The translations under genes and the position numbers were made by a program. 13,598 nt of DNA from Acidobacteria subdivision 2 bacterium RH1 MAG20 (GTDB taxonomy: Bacteria > Acidobacteriota > Terriglobia > Terriglobales > Acidobacteriaceae). Of the stretch, positions 1 through 7,153 are shown piece after piece (the first letter of the stretch is position 1; each line of letters starts with the position of its first letter). The stretch is from contig NFUO01000684.1 of NCBI GenBank assembly GCA_002197545.1, positions 1-13,598 of the forward strand. Reading direction: 5' to 3'. The notes below the pieces were generated by a model, which did not search any database, was not told the DNA's origin, and saw only the letters and a list, made by a program, of their open reading frames with translations.

Positions 1-787
1 GCAGCTCACTAAGCGGCGCGTCATCGGCAGCAGGCGAGAGCGCAAGAGGCAGCCGAGCGAAAGCCGCCGCCTGCAACAGCCACGAGCTCCCATGATGGCT
101 CTTATGATCTCGCGCAAGTCCAGCAAGCCGCGAATCCGTGAGCCATTGAAGGTAGGCTGCAAACCAGCTCTGCAACGCATCGACATCAGCCTTGGTAAGC
201 GCCTCAGAACTCGCCAGAAAAGGGATAGTCTGCGTCACCTCAGCCAGATGAACAGTCTCCAAAACACCCTCAAAGCGACCCTCTTTTACTGGAGGAATCG
301 TCTGCGCATAGCGAAGACTAGGCGTCATGCTAGTGGCGGAATCGACAAACCACGCACGCAGATGCTGAACGGCATGTTCCGCATATCGCCCCTCCTTGGT
401 CAGCACGAAAGCCGCCACAAGCGCAGGAACCTGAATGCAAAAGTTGAGCAAAGCATCGCGATGACCCGTGAAAGTAGCCGGATTGGGCGCTCCACTGCGT
501 TGAAGATATGGGCCGTCCGGCTTGGCAGGATCGGGCCAGTAATCATCGGCCTCAGAGTAAAAATCGTGCGCACCGCCAGGGCTGCGGTTACAGGGCAACG
601 CAGTGATCGGAGCCGGAGCACTGCCCAGATAACTTTGCGCCGCCTGAAGAATACGGTCATGGTCGATGGCAGCGACGTTGGGTCGAGCAGTAGATGTCGG
701 CGGATGCTGCGATTGGGCCAGCAGAAGACGTGGCGTAAAGAGGAGTGCACCGGCTTGTGAACAGAATGCTCTGCGGCTTGTAGGCAT
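1..787 (-). CDS. Alginate lyase family protein, Tat-exported, C-terminus beyond the window
   Basis: Reading the minus strand from the ATG at 785-787 gives 262 uninterrupted codons running off the left edge. The N-terminus carries a twin-arginine signal (T-S-R-R-A-F at residues 3-8, then a hydrophobic stretch ending near LLLAQS, residues 21-26), so export folded to the periplasm is likely. The body matches the (alpha/alpha) toroid of the alginate lyase superfamily (PF05426): DPAKPDGPYLQRSGAPNP at residues 86-103, a helix with RYAEHAVQHLRAWFVD at 134-149, and the active-site segment KSHHGSSW at 229-236. Families with this fold cleave alginate or other uronate polymers by beta-elimination. The family motif is normally Asn-Asn-His-Gly; here it reads Ser-His-His-Gly. 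The gene is divergent from the TonB receptor, with 109 bp between the starts. The fold family is fairly certain, the polymer substrate is not. Confidence 0.8.
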   Translation of the reverse strand, partial: MPTSRRAFCSQAGALLFTPRLLLAQSQHPPTSTARPNVAAIDHDRILQAAQSYLGSAPAPITALPCNRSPGGAHDFYSEADDYWPDPAKPDGPYLQRSGAPNPATFTGHRDALLNFCIQVPALVAAFVLTKEGRYAEHAVQHLRAWFVDSATSMTPSLRYAQTIPPVKEGRFEGVLETVHLAEVTQTIPFLASSEALTKADVDALQSWFAAYLQWLTDSRLAGLARDHKSHHGSSWLLQAAAFARLPLALSPAADDAPLSEL

Positions 788-896
788 GGCGCAGCCTCTT
801 TTGCGGAAGGGTATCACGAAGCAGTGAATACGAGAGATCGTGCGGTCGCCGCTTGGAGCGTGCGCGTTTTAAACGATAGGATTGGGTGGGGAACTA

Positions 897-3125
897 ATGT
901 CTATTCGAGCTGCTTTTTTTGGTGTACTTTGTGTTTCTTCTTTTTGTTCACTGTCCTTTGCTGCCGGGCGCAAAGTGCAGGTCTGCGTACAGGATGAGCG
1001 CGCAGATGCGATTGCTGGCGCGCAGGTACAGGTGCAGACCCATCCTGTGCAGCAGGCATTAAGCGATGCAGGCGGATGTGCGTCGGTAACGGTGGAACCT
1101 GGCACGCGAGTACAGATCACCCACGCAGGTTTTGCCACCGTAGTTGAACTCATCGGGAACCAATCGCAATTGACCGTCGTCATGCGCGTAGCGGGAGCTT
1201 CCGAAAGAGTAGAGGTAACCGCAGCACGAACCTCCCTGGCTTTCGATGCCAGTGCAAGCAGTGTGCGAACTATGACCGGCCAGCAGCTTCAGGAAGCGCC
1301 CGGCTTTACCCTGGATGACCAGCTTCGACAGGTCGCCGGATTCCAACTCTTTCGCAGAACCAGCTCATGGGTCTCGAATCCAACGACACAGGGAACATCG
1401 CTGCGCGGCCTGGGTTCCACAGCCGTAAGCCGAACTCTCGTCCTGAGCGATCAGGTTCCGTTGAATGATGCCTTCGGCGGCTGGATTCACTGGAATGAAA
1501 TCCCTCAGTTAGCCGTGCGCGATGTCGAGCTCATGCGTGGCGGCGCATCCGACCTCTACGGCTCCAGCGCCATCGGCGGAGTCATCGACGTCATCCCGGT
1601 CATCCCGCAGCGCTTCGGTTACGCGGCCGACGTCTCCGGCGCCAGTGAAGGCACCTCGTCCGTAAACAGTTTGCTTACCGGCGGCAGCCATGGATGGAAC
1701 GGGCTTGGCGCAGCCACTATCTTTCAGACAGACGGATATATCCTCACGGCCCCCGCCGTACGCGGACCAATCGATGTAGCCTCCAACGTCCACTACCAAA
1801 GCGGCCGCATCGAGGCGCGTCGCGATCTCGCCAACGATGGCGGAGTGTTTCTGCGCGGCAACCTCCTCAATGAAGCGCGTGGCAATGGAACGCCTTTGCA
1901 GACCAACGCCACACGGCTATGGAGATACGCCGCCGGAGCGAACTGGTCTCCAGCCGATGCCGGAAGGTTTCTGCTGCGGCTCTATAGATCCGATCAAAAC
2001 TACCGGCAGAGTTTCTCTTCGATTGCTGCCGATCGGGCTTCCGAAAAGTTGACGAACCTGCAAGGTGTCCCGACGCAGCAACTCGGTGGAACCGTGCAAT
2101 GGGCGCGCGGCTATGGCAAGTTCACTCTGGTAGCAGGCAGCGATGTGCTCGACACCCGCGCCACCGACAACGAGACCTCCGTGAAGAGCGGTGTCAATCA
2201 GCCAACCGTAAGCACCAGCGCTCGACAGCGCGACGCAGGTGTCTATGGCGAGGTCCTGTGGCAACCATCCACCTGGTCGATCGCCTTCTCCTCTCGCTTA
2301 GATCGCTTTGGAAATTACGATGCCAGGCAAACAGGCGGAGGCCCGCCGGCAGTGCTCCCCGTCGTTCAGGAGACGGTCTTCGATCCTAGATTAGGCATTG
2401 TGAAAAAAGTAGCTGGTGGCCTGTCGCTAACGGCCTCAGGCTTCAGGGCATTTCGCGGCCCGTCCTTGAATGAGCTATACCGCAAATTTCAGGTCGGACA
2501 ACAGATTACGCTCGCCAACGGAAATCTCCGGTTAGAGCGCGCCACCGGATTCGAGACCGGAGCCCTGATGGACCTTTCGCGCTGGGGATCGGTGCGCGGC
2601 AGCTACTTCTGGACTCAGGTAAACCGTCCAGTCGCTTCCGTCGCGTTGAGTTCTACTCCTACAAGTCAGTTATTGCAGCGCCAGAATCTGGGCCAGTTGG
2701 AAAGCCGCGGCCTTACCGCCGAATACGAGATAAAGCCGCTTTCATTCCTCATGCTGACCGGCGGCTATCAATATGCAGTCTCAACAGTGACTAAATATCA
2801 GGTCGATCCGACCCTGGTAGGCAAGTGGACTCCCGAAGTGCCTCGGAACAGTGCCACCCTTCAAGCTCGGTTTCATAAGGAGCGGATCGGTGTTTTAAGT
2901 GTCGATCTGCGAACCAGTGGTCGGTCGTATGATGACTCGGCAAATCAGTTCAAACTGGATAGCTATGCGCAGGTGGACTTATACGCCGAACACACCTTCC
3001 GGCGCAGATGGCATATCTATAGTTCGGTACAAAACCTCTTCAACAGCGAAGTTCAGGCGGGCCGCACTCCTCTGCTTACATTAGGTGCCCCGCGAATCGT
3101 CACCGGCGGAGTGCGGTTCAACTAA
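897..3125 (+). CDS. TonB-dependent outer-membrane receptor with N-terminal regulatory-like domain
   Basis: The 742-residue protein should be a 22-stranded outer-membrane barrel importing a ligand with energy from TonB-ExbBD. A signal peptide occupies residues 1-22 (hydrophobic core FFGVLCVSSFCSLSFA). Residues about 25-100 form a carboxypeptidase-regulatory-like beta-sandwich (DAGGCASVTVEPG), common in acidobacterial and Bacteroidetes receptors. ERVEVTA near 103-109 is a plausible TonB box. The plug domain spans about 115-233 (SLRGLGS; ELMRGGASDLYGSSAIGGVIDV) and the barrel runs to the C-terminus. It ends in GGVRFN, so the penultimate rather than the last residue is the usual aromatic. I chose ATG 897, preceded by GGTGGGGA, over a TTG five codons upstream. 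At 742 residues it is shorter than typical acidobacterial sugar receptors of 1000 or more and nearer siderophore/cobalamin-type size, so the ligand is open. Confidence 0.92.
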   Translation: MSIRAAFFGVLCVSSFCSLSFAAGRKVQVCVQDERADAIAGAQVQVQTHPVQQALSDAGGCASVTVEPGTRVQITHAGFATVVELIGNQSQLTVVMRVAGASERVEVTAARTSLAFDASASSVRTMTGQQLQEAPGFTLDDQLRQVAGFQLFRRTSSWVSNPTTQGTSLRGLGSTAVSRTLVLSDQVPLNDAFGGWIHWNEIPQLAVRDVELMRGGASDLYGSSAIGGVIDVIPVIPQRFGYAADVSGASEGTSSVNSLLTGGSHGWNGLGAATIFQTDGYILTAPAVRGPIDVASNVHYQSGRIEARRDLANDGGVFLRGNLLNEARGNGTPLQTNATRLWRYAAGANWSPADAGRFLLRLYRSDQNYRQSFSSIAADRASEKLTNLQGVPTQQLGGTVQWARGYGKFTLVAGSDVLDTRATDNETSVKSGVNQPTVSTSARQRDAGVYGEVLWQPSTWSIAFSSRLDRFGNYDARQTGGGPPAVLPVVQETVFDPRLGIVKKVAGGLSLTASGFRAFRGPSLNELYRKFQVGQQITLANGNLRLERATGFETGALMDLSRWGSVRGSYFWTQVNRPVASVALSSTPTSQLLQRQNLGQLESRGLTAEYEIKPLSFLMLTGGYQYAVSTVTKYQVDPTLVGKWTPEVPRNSATLQARFHKERIGVLSVDLRTSGRSYDDSANQFKLDSYAQVDLYAEHTFRRRWHIYSSVQNLFNSEVQAGRTPLLTLGAPRIVTGGVRFN

Positions 3126-3143
3126 GCTGTTGAACCGGAGCAC
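3111..3143. terminator. Hairpin across the stop codon of the TonB receptor gene, possible bidirectional terminator
   Basis: GGTTCAAC (3115-3122) and GTTGAACC (3129-3136) form a perfect 8-bp stem with a 6-base loop that contains the TAA stop. GTGC (3111-3114) and GCAC (3140-3143) can extend it past a 3-base bulge. It lies between convergent genes, 31 bp from the end of the isomerase gene. No T-tract follows on either strand, so it is not a canonical intrinsic terminator. It may act as a transcript 3' end stabiliser or a factor-assisted stop. Confidence 0.45.
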
Positions 3144-3173
3144 CTCAGTGGGTAAAGATCTCTCCAGTTATCT

Positions 3174-4583
3174 TTATTTATGCCAATGCATGGGCCAGCC
3201 AAGATATTTAGAGGCAGCTTCATCCACCGATGCGGCGACGGTAGCAAAATTGGCAGCGACGTGGTGCTCGAAGCCGTTCTCGCAGATATAGCGCAACAAC
3301 TCCTGCATCTTCGGAATCTCGACCACACCTGCCCCCCCAAAGGTGTTGAGAGGATCGTCGGTAAACTTACCCTCGCCCACGTAGCCCTTGATCGTGCCCT
3401 CGAACTCATCGGTAGAGAAGCGAGCGAAGCTCATCGCTCCCGCTTTCACCGTGCCGTCGAGCGTGCCATAGGTGTTTTCCTTGCCGACCGTTCCCGCGAT
3501 GATCTGCTGAAAGTCCATCTTCACCTCTTTGAAGAAGTGCTTCGGCAGGTTGGAGCAGTGGAAGCAGACCGCCTTGTCCGGGTTGTCGCCATAGTTGTTG
3601 TTCCAATCGAGCAGCGCCGAAGGAGTCTCACTGGCCAGCGTCAGCGCATACATACTCAACGTGCCCATGGTGTCAGTCTCGCAGGCGCTGGGCAGCAGGT
3701 TCTCGCTCATCATGCTCATCACCGTGCAGGGAACCACGCCGAAGTACTCCTCCATCGAGGTCCAGCACTGTACTGAACTGATGGTCAGCTCACTCGCCTT
3801 CATCCAGCCGTCGATGACCGTGCCGAGCTTCGACATCTTTACCAGCGCTGCCTCAGGAACATTGCTGGTGGAGATGTACTTACGAATCGTGGCAAGCTTG
3901 GCCTGCACATCGTCATCGTTGTCTTTTAATCGCTCGATGCGACCAAAGACCTCGCTCAGGTCGAGCGTCTCGACAGTGATGCCGCTCTTTTCGAGCAGCT
4001 TCTCCGAGTAGCGAACCGTGTTGAACGCCGTCGGCCTCGCTCCAATGGCGCCGATGCGCAGGTTCTTCATGCCGCCGACAACGCGACAGATACTCGAGAA
4101 CCACGCAAGATCGGCCTTGAACTCAACCGAGTCCGGTGCTTCAGTATGCAGCCGTGTCAGAGAGTAAGGGATGCCATACTGTCTCAGGTTGTTGCAGATC
4201 GACATCTTGCCGCAGAAGCTGTCGCGCCGAAAGGCGATAGTCATCTTGCCCGCATGATCGGGTGTTGCCTGAATGAGCACCGGGACCTGCAGATTGGCCA
4301 GCCGCAGCGCGTCCGCCAGACCGCGCTCCTCGCCGAAGTTGGGCAAGGTGATAATGATGCCGTCGATCTCGGCTGCATGCTTCTTGAACAGCGCCGCACA
4401 CTTTTTGGCATCCTCGTAGGTTTCGACCGCGCCATGCGCCGTCTCTTCCGGCGTCAGCACGATCGACTTGATGCCCGCCTCCTCCAGCGCTGCAATCATC
4501 TCCAGCCGTCCGCTGGTCGCCAGGTGGCTCGGAAAAAAGCCACGATTGCCTACAATTACGCCCATCGTCATCTGCTTTGCCAT
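3174..4583 (-). CDS. L-fucose/L-arabinose isomerase family protein
   Basis: A 469-residue protein of the L-fucose isomerase-like group (COG2407), which contains Mn-dependent aldose-ketose isomerases acting in the cytoplasm. There are two Rossmann-like N-terminal lobes (to about residue 170 and 175-300), then the catalytic C-terminal domain. Likely metal ligands are E302 in SACETDTMG, D326 in LLDWNNN and a C-terminal His in FEHH (440/441). H342 in FHCSNLP matches the family HCG-type motif. Length fits the family (450-500), shorter than classical FucI (about 590). The ATG at 4583 has AGGAG seven bases upstream. It is the last gene of an operon with the small membrane protein (15-bp gap) and the symporter, so it probably isomerises the sugar that the symporter brings in. 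Candidates are L-fucose, L-arabinose, another deoxy or sulfo sugar, or a uronate; the sequence does not decide. Confidence 0.85.
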   Translation of the reverse strand: MAKQMTMGVIVGNRGFFPSHLATSGRLEMIAALEEAGIKSIVLTPEETAHGAVETYEDAKKCAALFKKHAAEIDGIIITLPNFGEERGLADALRLANLQVPVLIQATPDHAGKMTIAFRRDSFCGKMSICNNLRQYGIPYSLTRLHTEAPDSVEFKADLAWFSSICRVVGGMKNLRIGAIGARPTAFNTVRYSEKLLEKSGITVETLDLSEVFGRIERLKDNDDDVQAKLATIRKYISTSNVPEAALVKMSKLGTVIDGWMKASELTISSVQCWTSMEEYFGVVPCTVMSMMSENLLPSACETDTMGTLSMYALTLASETPSALLDWNNNYGDNPDKAVCFHCSNLPKHFFKEVKMDFQQIIAGTVGKENTYGTLDGTVKAGAMSFARFSTDEFEGTIKGYVGEGKFTDDPLNTFGGAGVVEIPKMQELLRYICENGFEHHVAANFATVAASVDEAASKYLGWPMHWHK

Positions 4584-4598
4584 TACGTCTCCTATTGG

Positions 4599-4832
4599 TT
4601 AAAACAACTTGTGCTTCGGCCAGAACCGCCCCGTATAAAATCCGCCGAAGACCGCCATCAGCAAGCCCCACCACAGCGTAGGGTGCAGCGTCGCCAGCAC
4701 AGTCGGTGGAAGATGGTGAAACTCCACGATCCCCGTAATCACCAGCACCACGCCGTACACCAGCATCAGGATGCCGCAGAAGAACCAGATCGATAATTCT
4801 GCTGTTTTCACATCGCGTTTTTCCTTCATCAT
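4599..4832 (-). CDS. Small two-helix membrane protein between symporter and isomerase genes
   Basis: I do not recognise a named family. The 77-residue product has a short basic N-terminus (MMKEKRDVK), a first membrane helix at about 13-35 (SIWFFCGILMLVYGVVLVITG), a short linker containing EFHHLPP, a second helix at about 52-70 (TLWWGLLMAVFGGFYTGRFW) and a basic tail, PKHKLF. Two ATGs are adjacent (4832 and 4829). GGTAGGAG lies 4 bases before the first and 7 before the second, so the second may be the real start. The Shine-Dalgarno overlaps the TAG stop of the symporter gene (4840-4842), which implies translational coupling. The arrangement recalls the DUF485/ActP pairing, where a small two-helix protein accompanies a sodium:solute symporter, but no homology to DUF485 is evident. 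An accessory-subunit role is an inference. Confidence 0.8.
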   Translation of the reverse strand: MMKEKRDVKTAELSIWFFCGILMLVYGVVLVITGIVEFHHLPPTVLATLHPTLWWGLLMAVFGGFYTGRFWPKHKLF

Positions 4833-4839
4833 CCAGCTC

Positions 4840-6567
4840 CTACCACAAGATCAAATTCAGAATAAAGAAGACGGTGATGACCACAATCGCCCAGAACATC
4901 GGCTTCTGCCAAAGCGTCTTCGATCCATCATCCGGAATCGGCGTTACGCCATAGACCAGCCCGCCAAGCTGCTCAGCAGGAACCGGCTTCGTCATCAAAC
5001 TCACGATGACCGTAACGCCAACGCAGATCAGCCAGCTCCAAAGTCCGCGGTAGAGGTTCTCCGCCATCGGCTTCGCATCCGCGCTGAGAGCAATGTAACG
5101 CAAAGCGCCGGCATCGCTCCGCACCCAGAGAAACATGCCAACGGAAGATACCGTTCCCGCGAGCAGTCCCCAGAACCCGCCCGCATGTGTAGCGCGCTTC
5201 CACAACATGCCCAGAATCACCGTTCCGAATAATGGCGCGATGAAGAAGCTGAACAGCGCCTGAACGTAGTCCATGATGCTGGCTGCGTTCATGACGAGAT
5301 AAGCTGTGCCGACGCTCACCAACATTCCGATTACGGTTGACCATCGGCCCATCGCAACGTAGTGTTTGTCGCTGGCCTTCTTGTTGATGAATGCTCCATA
5401 GATATCGTAAGTCCACACCGTAGAGAATGCACTGACGTTCCCGGCCATGCCGCTCATAAAGCCCGCAACAAGTGCCGTGATGCCGAGGCCAAGCAGTCCC
5501 GGTCCGCAGTAGCGGATGAGCATCAAGGGAAGCACGTCATCGTAGCTGTGGTGGCCCGTCACCTTCGCCAGACTCGCCGGAACCAGATGCATGAGGCTGC
5601 CATCGGGGTTTTTCAGCACCGCCAGCGCCAACAAGCCAGGCACGATCACGATGAATGGAACCGCCATCTTGAAGGCCGCGCCGATGATCGGAGCCATCTT
5701 CGCCGAGCGCAGGTTATTCGCGCTCAGAACCCGCTGGACGACCAGAAAGTCGGTCGTCCAATATCCAAAGCTGATGACGAAGCCGAGCCCGAAGACGATC
5801 CCAGTCCAGTGCACGCCCATGGGATTGTTTCTGAAGTGTCCCAGTGTGCTCCACAGATGCGTGTAGTCGCGGCGACCCACATTCACCGCGATCTGCGCCT
5901 TCAGGTTGGTCCATCCGCCCGCCTCAATAAGCCCAAGAATCGGAATCATCGCCGCTCCTGCCCAGATCAGCACGAACTGCAAGACCTCATTGATGATGGC
6001 CGACCGCAAGCCGCCCAGCATCACGTATAGCGCCACAGTCGCCGCGCCCACCCAGATGCTGAAGCTGATGTTCCATCCCAGCACGGTCTGCATAACGACG
6101 GCCATGGCGTACATGTTGACGCCGCTCATCAGGATCGTCATCACGCCAAACGAGATTGCAGACAAACCGCGTGCAGGCTCGCCAAATCGCAGTTGCAGAT
6201 ATCCCGGGACGGAATGTGTCTTCGAGATGTAATAGAACGGCATCATCACGATGCCGAGGAATAGCATCGCCGGAATCGCGCCGATCCAATACCAGTGCGT
6301 CGCCAGAATGCCATACTGATAGGCCGCGCCCGCCCAGCCCATCAACTCCAGCGATCCCAGGTTCGCCGACACGAAGCTGAGCCCTGCTATCCATGCCGTC
6401 ATCTCCCGGCCGGCGAGAAAAAAGTCTTCGCTGGTATTCGCCTTGCCCTTCGCGTAGAAACCAATGAACACCACCAGCGCGAAATAGAGCGCCAGAATCA
6501 GTATGTCCACGGGGGCCAGCTTCGTCAGTTGCCCCTTGACCATCAACAGCGCAGCAAAAACCTGCAT
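4840..6567 (-). CDS. Sodium:solute symporter family (SSS) transporter
   Basis: A 575-residue inner-membrane protein with about 14 hydrophobic helices, the usual size and topology for Na+-coupled SSS transporters (SGLT, PutP, PanF). Visible marks are TSEDFFLAGREM (residues 45-56) after the first helix, FVSANLGSLELMG (65-77), SVPGYLQLRFG (119-129) and the SSS signature region GGLRSAIINEVLQ (185-197). A final helix lies at about 552-575. The first lobe resembles sugar-type members more than the proline or acetate carriers, but this is an impression. The ATG at 6567 is 15 bases downstream of a nested hairpin; GGGA is the only ribosome-binding candidate, and it sits nine bases before the ATG. This is the first gene of the three-gene operon. 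Na+-driven uptake of the isomerase substrate is the simplest reading. Confidence 0.92.
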   Translation of the reverse strand: MQVFAALLMVKGQLTKLAPVDILILALYFALVVFIGFYAKGKANTSEDFFLAGREMTAWIAGLSFVSANLGSLELMGWAGAAYQYGILATHWYWIGAIPAMLFLGIVMMPFYYISKTHSVPGYLQLRFGEPARGLSAISFGVMTILMSGVNMYAMAVVMQTVLGWNISFSIWVGAATVALYVMLGGLRSAIINEVLQFVLIWAGAAMIPILGLIEAGGWTNLKAQIAVNVGRRDYTHLWSTLGHFRNNPMGVHWTGIVFGLGFVISFGYWTTDFLVVQRVLSANNLRSAKMAPIIGAAFKMAVPFIVIVPGLLALAVLKNPDGSLMHLVPASLAKVTGHHSYDDVLPLMLIRYCGPGLLGLGITALVAGFMSGMAGNVSAFSTVWTYDIYGAFINKKASDKHYVAMGRWSTVIGMLVSVGTAYLVMNAASIMDYVQALFSFFIAPLFGTVILGMLWKRATHAGGFWGLLAGTVSSVGMFLWVRSDAGALRYIALSADAKPMAENLYRGLWSWLICVGVTVIVSLMTKPVPAEQLGGLVYGVTPIPDDGSKTLWQKPMFWAIVVITVFFILNLILW

Positions 6568-6582
6568 CGATCAAATTCCCAG

Positions 6583-6620
6583 GTGGACGGTCTGCTGCTT
6601 ATAGCAGAGGAAACGTCCAC
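6583..6620 (-). promoter_or_regulatory. Nested hairpin in the leader of the symporter operon
   Basis: Outer arms GTGGACG (6583-6589) and CGTCCAC (6614-6620) are perfectly complementary. Inside them, TCTGCT (6591-6596) and AGCAGA (6603-6608) form a second perfect stem with a 6-base loop. The internal loop is asymmetric (1 and 5 bases). On the minus-strand transcript the structure ends 15 bases before the symporter ATG, next to its weak ribosome-binding sequence, so it could limit initiation. It could instead be a double operator at DNA level. No known riboswitch class was recognised. Confidence 0.45.
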
Positions 6621-6837
6621 ACCCTCTCAGTCAAAGCTATTTGGTGTCTGACAAAGCCTTGCGGTACGGCTGCCCCGTATTTTTAGCGAAGCGGACCCCT
6701 ACTGCAGTCTAAAGGTAAATCGTTTTTTGTGAGATAGTTTCGTTTGGATGAGATAAAATTTCCCTCCACTACAACTTATTGCTGTGAGGATGAATCTATT
6801 GACTAGGGCTGCGCGTCGCAGTCATGGAGAACGATCA

Positions 6838-7125
6838 ATGCAGATTCGCAAAGCGGGCACTTTCTTTCTCGCGGCTGTTCTTACCTTGAGTATGTCGTCA
6901 GCCTTCGCATTGGCACAGGATGGCGTCAAGCAGGATATGAAGAATGCCGGCACAGAGACCAAAAACGCTGCCAAGGATACTGGTCACGGAATATCCACTG
7001 GAACGCAGAAGGCTTATCACAAGACCAAACGGGGAACTAAAAAGGCATATCATAAAACCGCCAGCGCAACGAAACATGCCACTCACAAAGTAGAAGGCAA
7101 ACCAACCACAGATAGCCCGCAATAG
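6838..7125 (+). CDS. Small exported Lys/His/Thr-rich repeat protein
   Basis: A 95-residue protein with a Sec signal peptide (MQIRKAGTFFLAAVLTLSMS and on to FALAQ, cleavage near ALA-QD, residues 23-25). The mature part is very basic, hydrophilic and low in complexity: VKQDMKNAGTETKNAAKDTG, then TQKAYHKTKRGTKKAYHKT with two copies of KAYHKT, then SATKHATHKVEG. It resembles LEA-like or histone-H1-tail-like periplasmic proteins that I associate with acidobacteria; no function is established. I chose ATG 6838, preceded by GGAG at 8 bases, over an upstream in-frame GTG at 6784, because the signal peptide starts there. The gene stands alone on the plus strand, with 270 bp to the divergent symporter gene. 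Apart from the leader hairpin I see only weak promoter-like AT-rich sequence (about 6718-6765) in that gap. Confidence 0.75.
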   Translation: MQIRKAGTFFLAAVLTLSMSSAFALAQDGVKQDMKNAGTETKNAAKDTGHGISTGTQKAYHKTKRGTKKAYHKTASATKHATHKVEGKPTTDSPQ

Positions 7126-7148
7126 ACGATTCTTTATTAATTGCGGGC
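7115..7148. terminator. Hairpin across the stop codon of the basic-protein gene, possible bidirectional terminator
   Basis: GCCCGCAAT (7115-7123) and ATTGCGGGC (7140-7148) form a perfect 9-bp stem with a 16-base AT-rich loop. The TAG stop of the plus-strand gene begins at the inner end of the left arm (7123). It ends 5 bp before the ctaA stop on the other strand, so it separates convergent genes. No T-tract follows on either strand. Confidence 0.5.
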
Positions 7149-7153
7149 AAAAT

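Noticed and set aside
92..760. Open frame of 222 codons on the plus strand
   Set aside because: It is antisense to the alginate-lyase-family gene, whose protein has recognisable family motifs; the plus-strand product is Arg/Ser-rich without any recognisable motif.
853..882. TTGGAG and TAGGAT as a promoter for the TonB receptor gene
   Set aside because: The match is weak and the -10 lies only about 14 bases before the ATG, leaving no room for the GGTGGGGA ribosome-binding sequence in the message.
6665..6684. TACGG/CCGTA hairpin followed by TTTTT on the plus strand, terminator-like
   Set aside because: The stem is only 5 bp and there is no plus-strand gene upstream of it to terminate; on the minus strand it has no T-run.
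6784..6837. Upstream GTG start for the small basic protein
   Set aside because: It would place 18 basic residues before the signal peptide; ATG 6838 has GGAG at good spacing.
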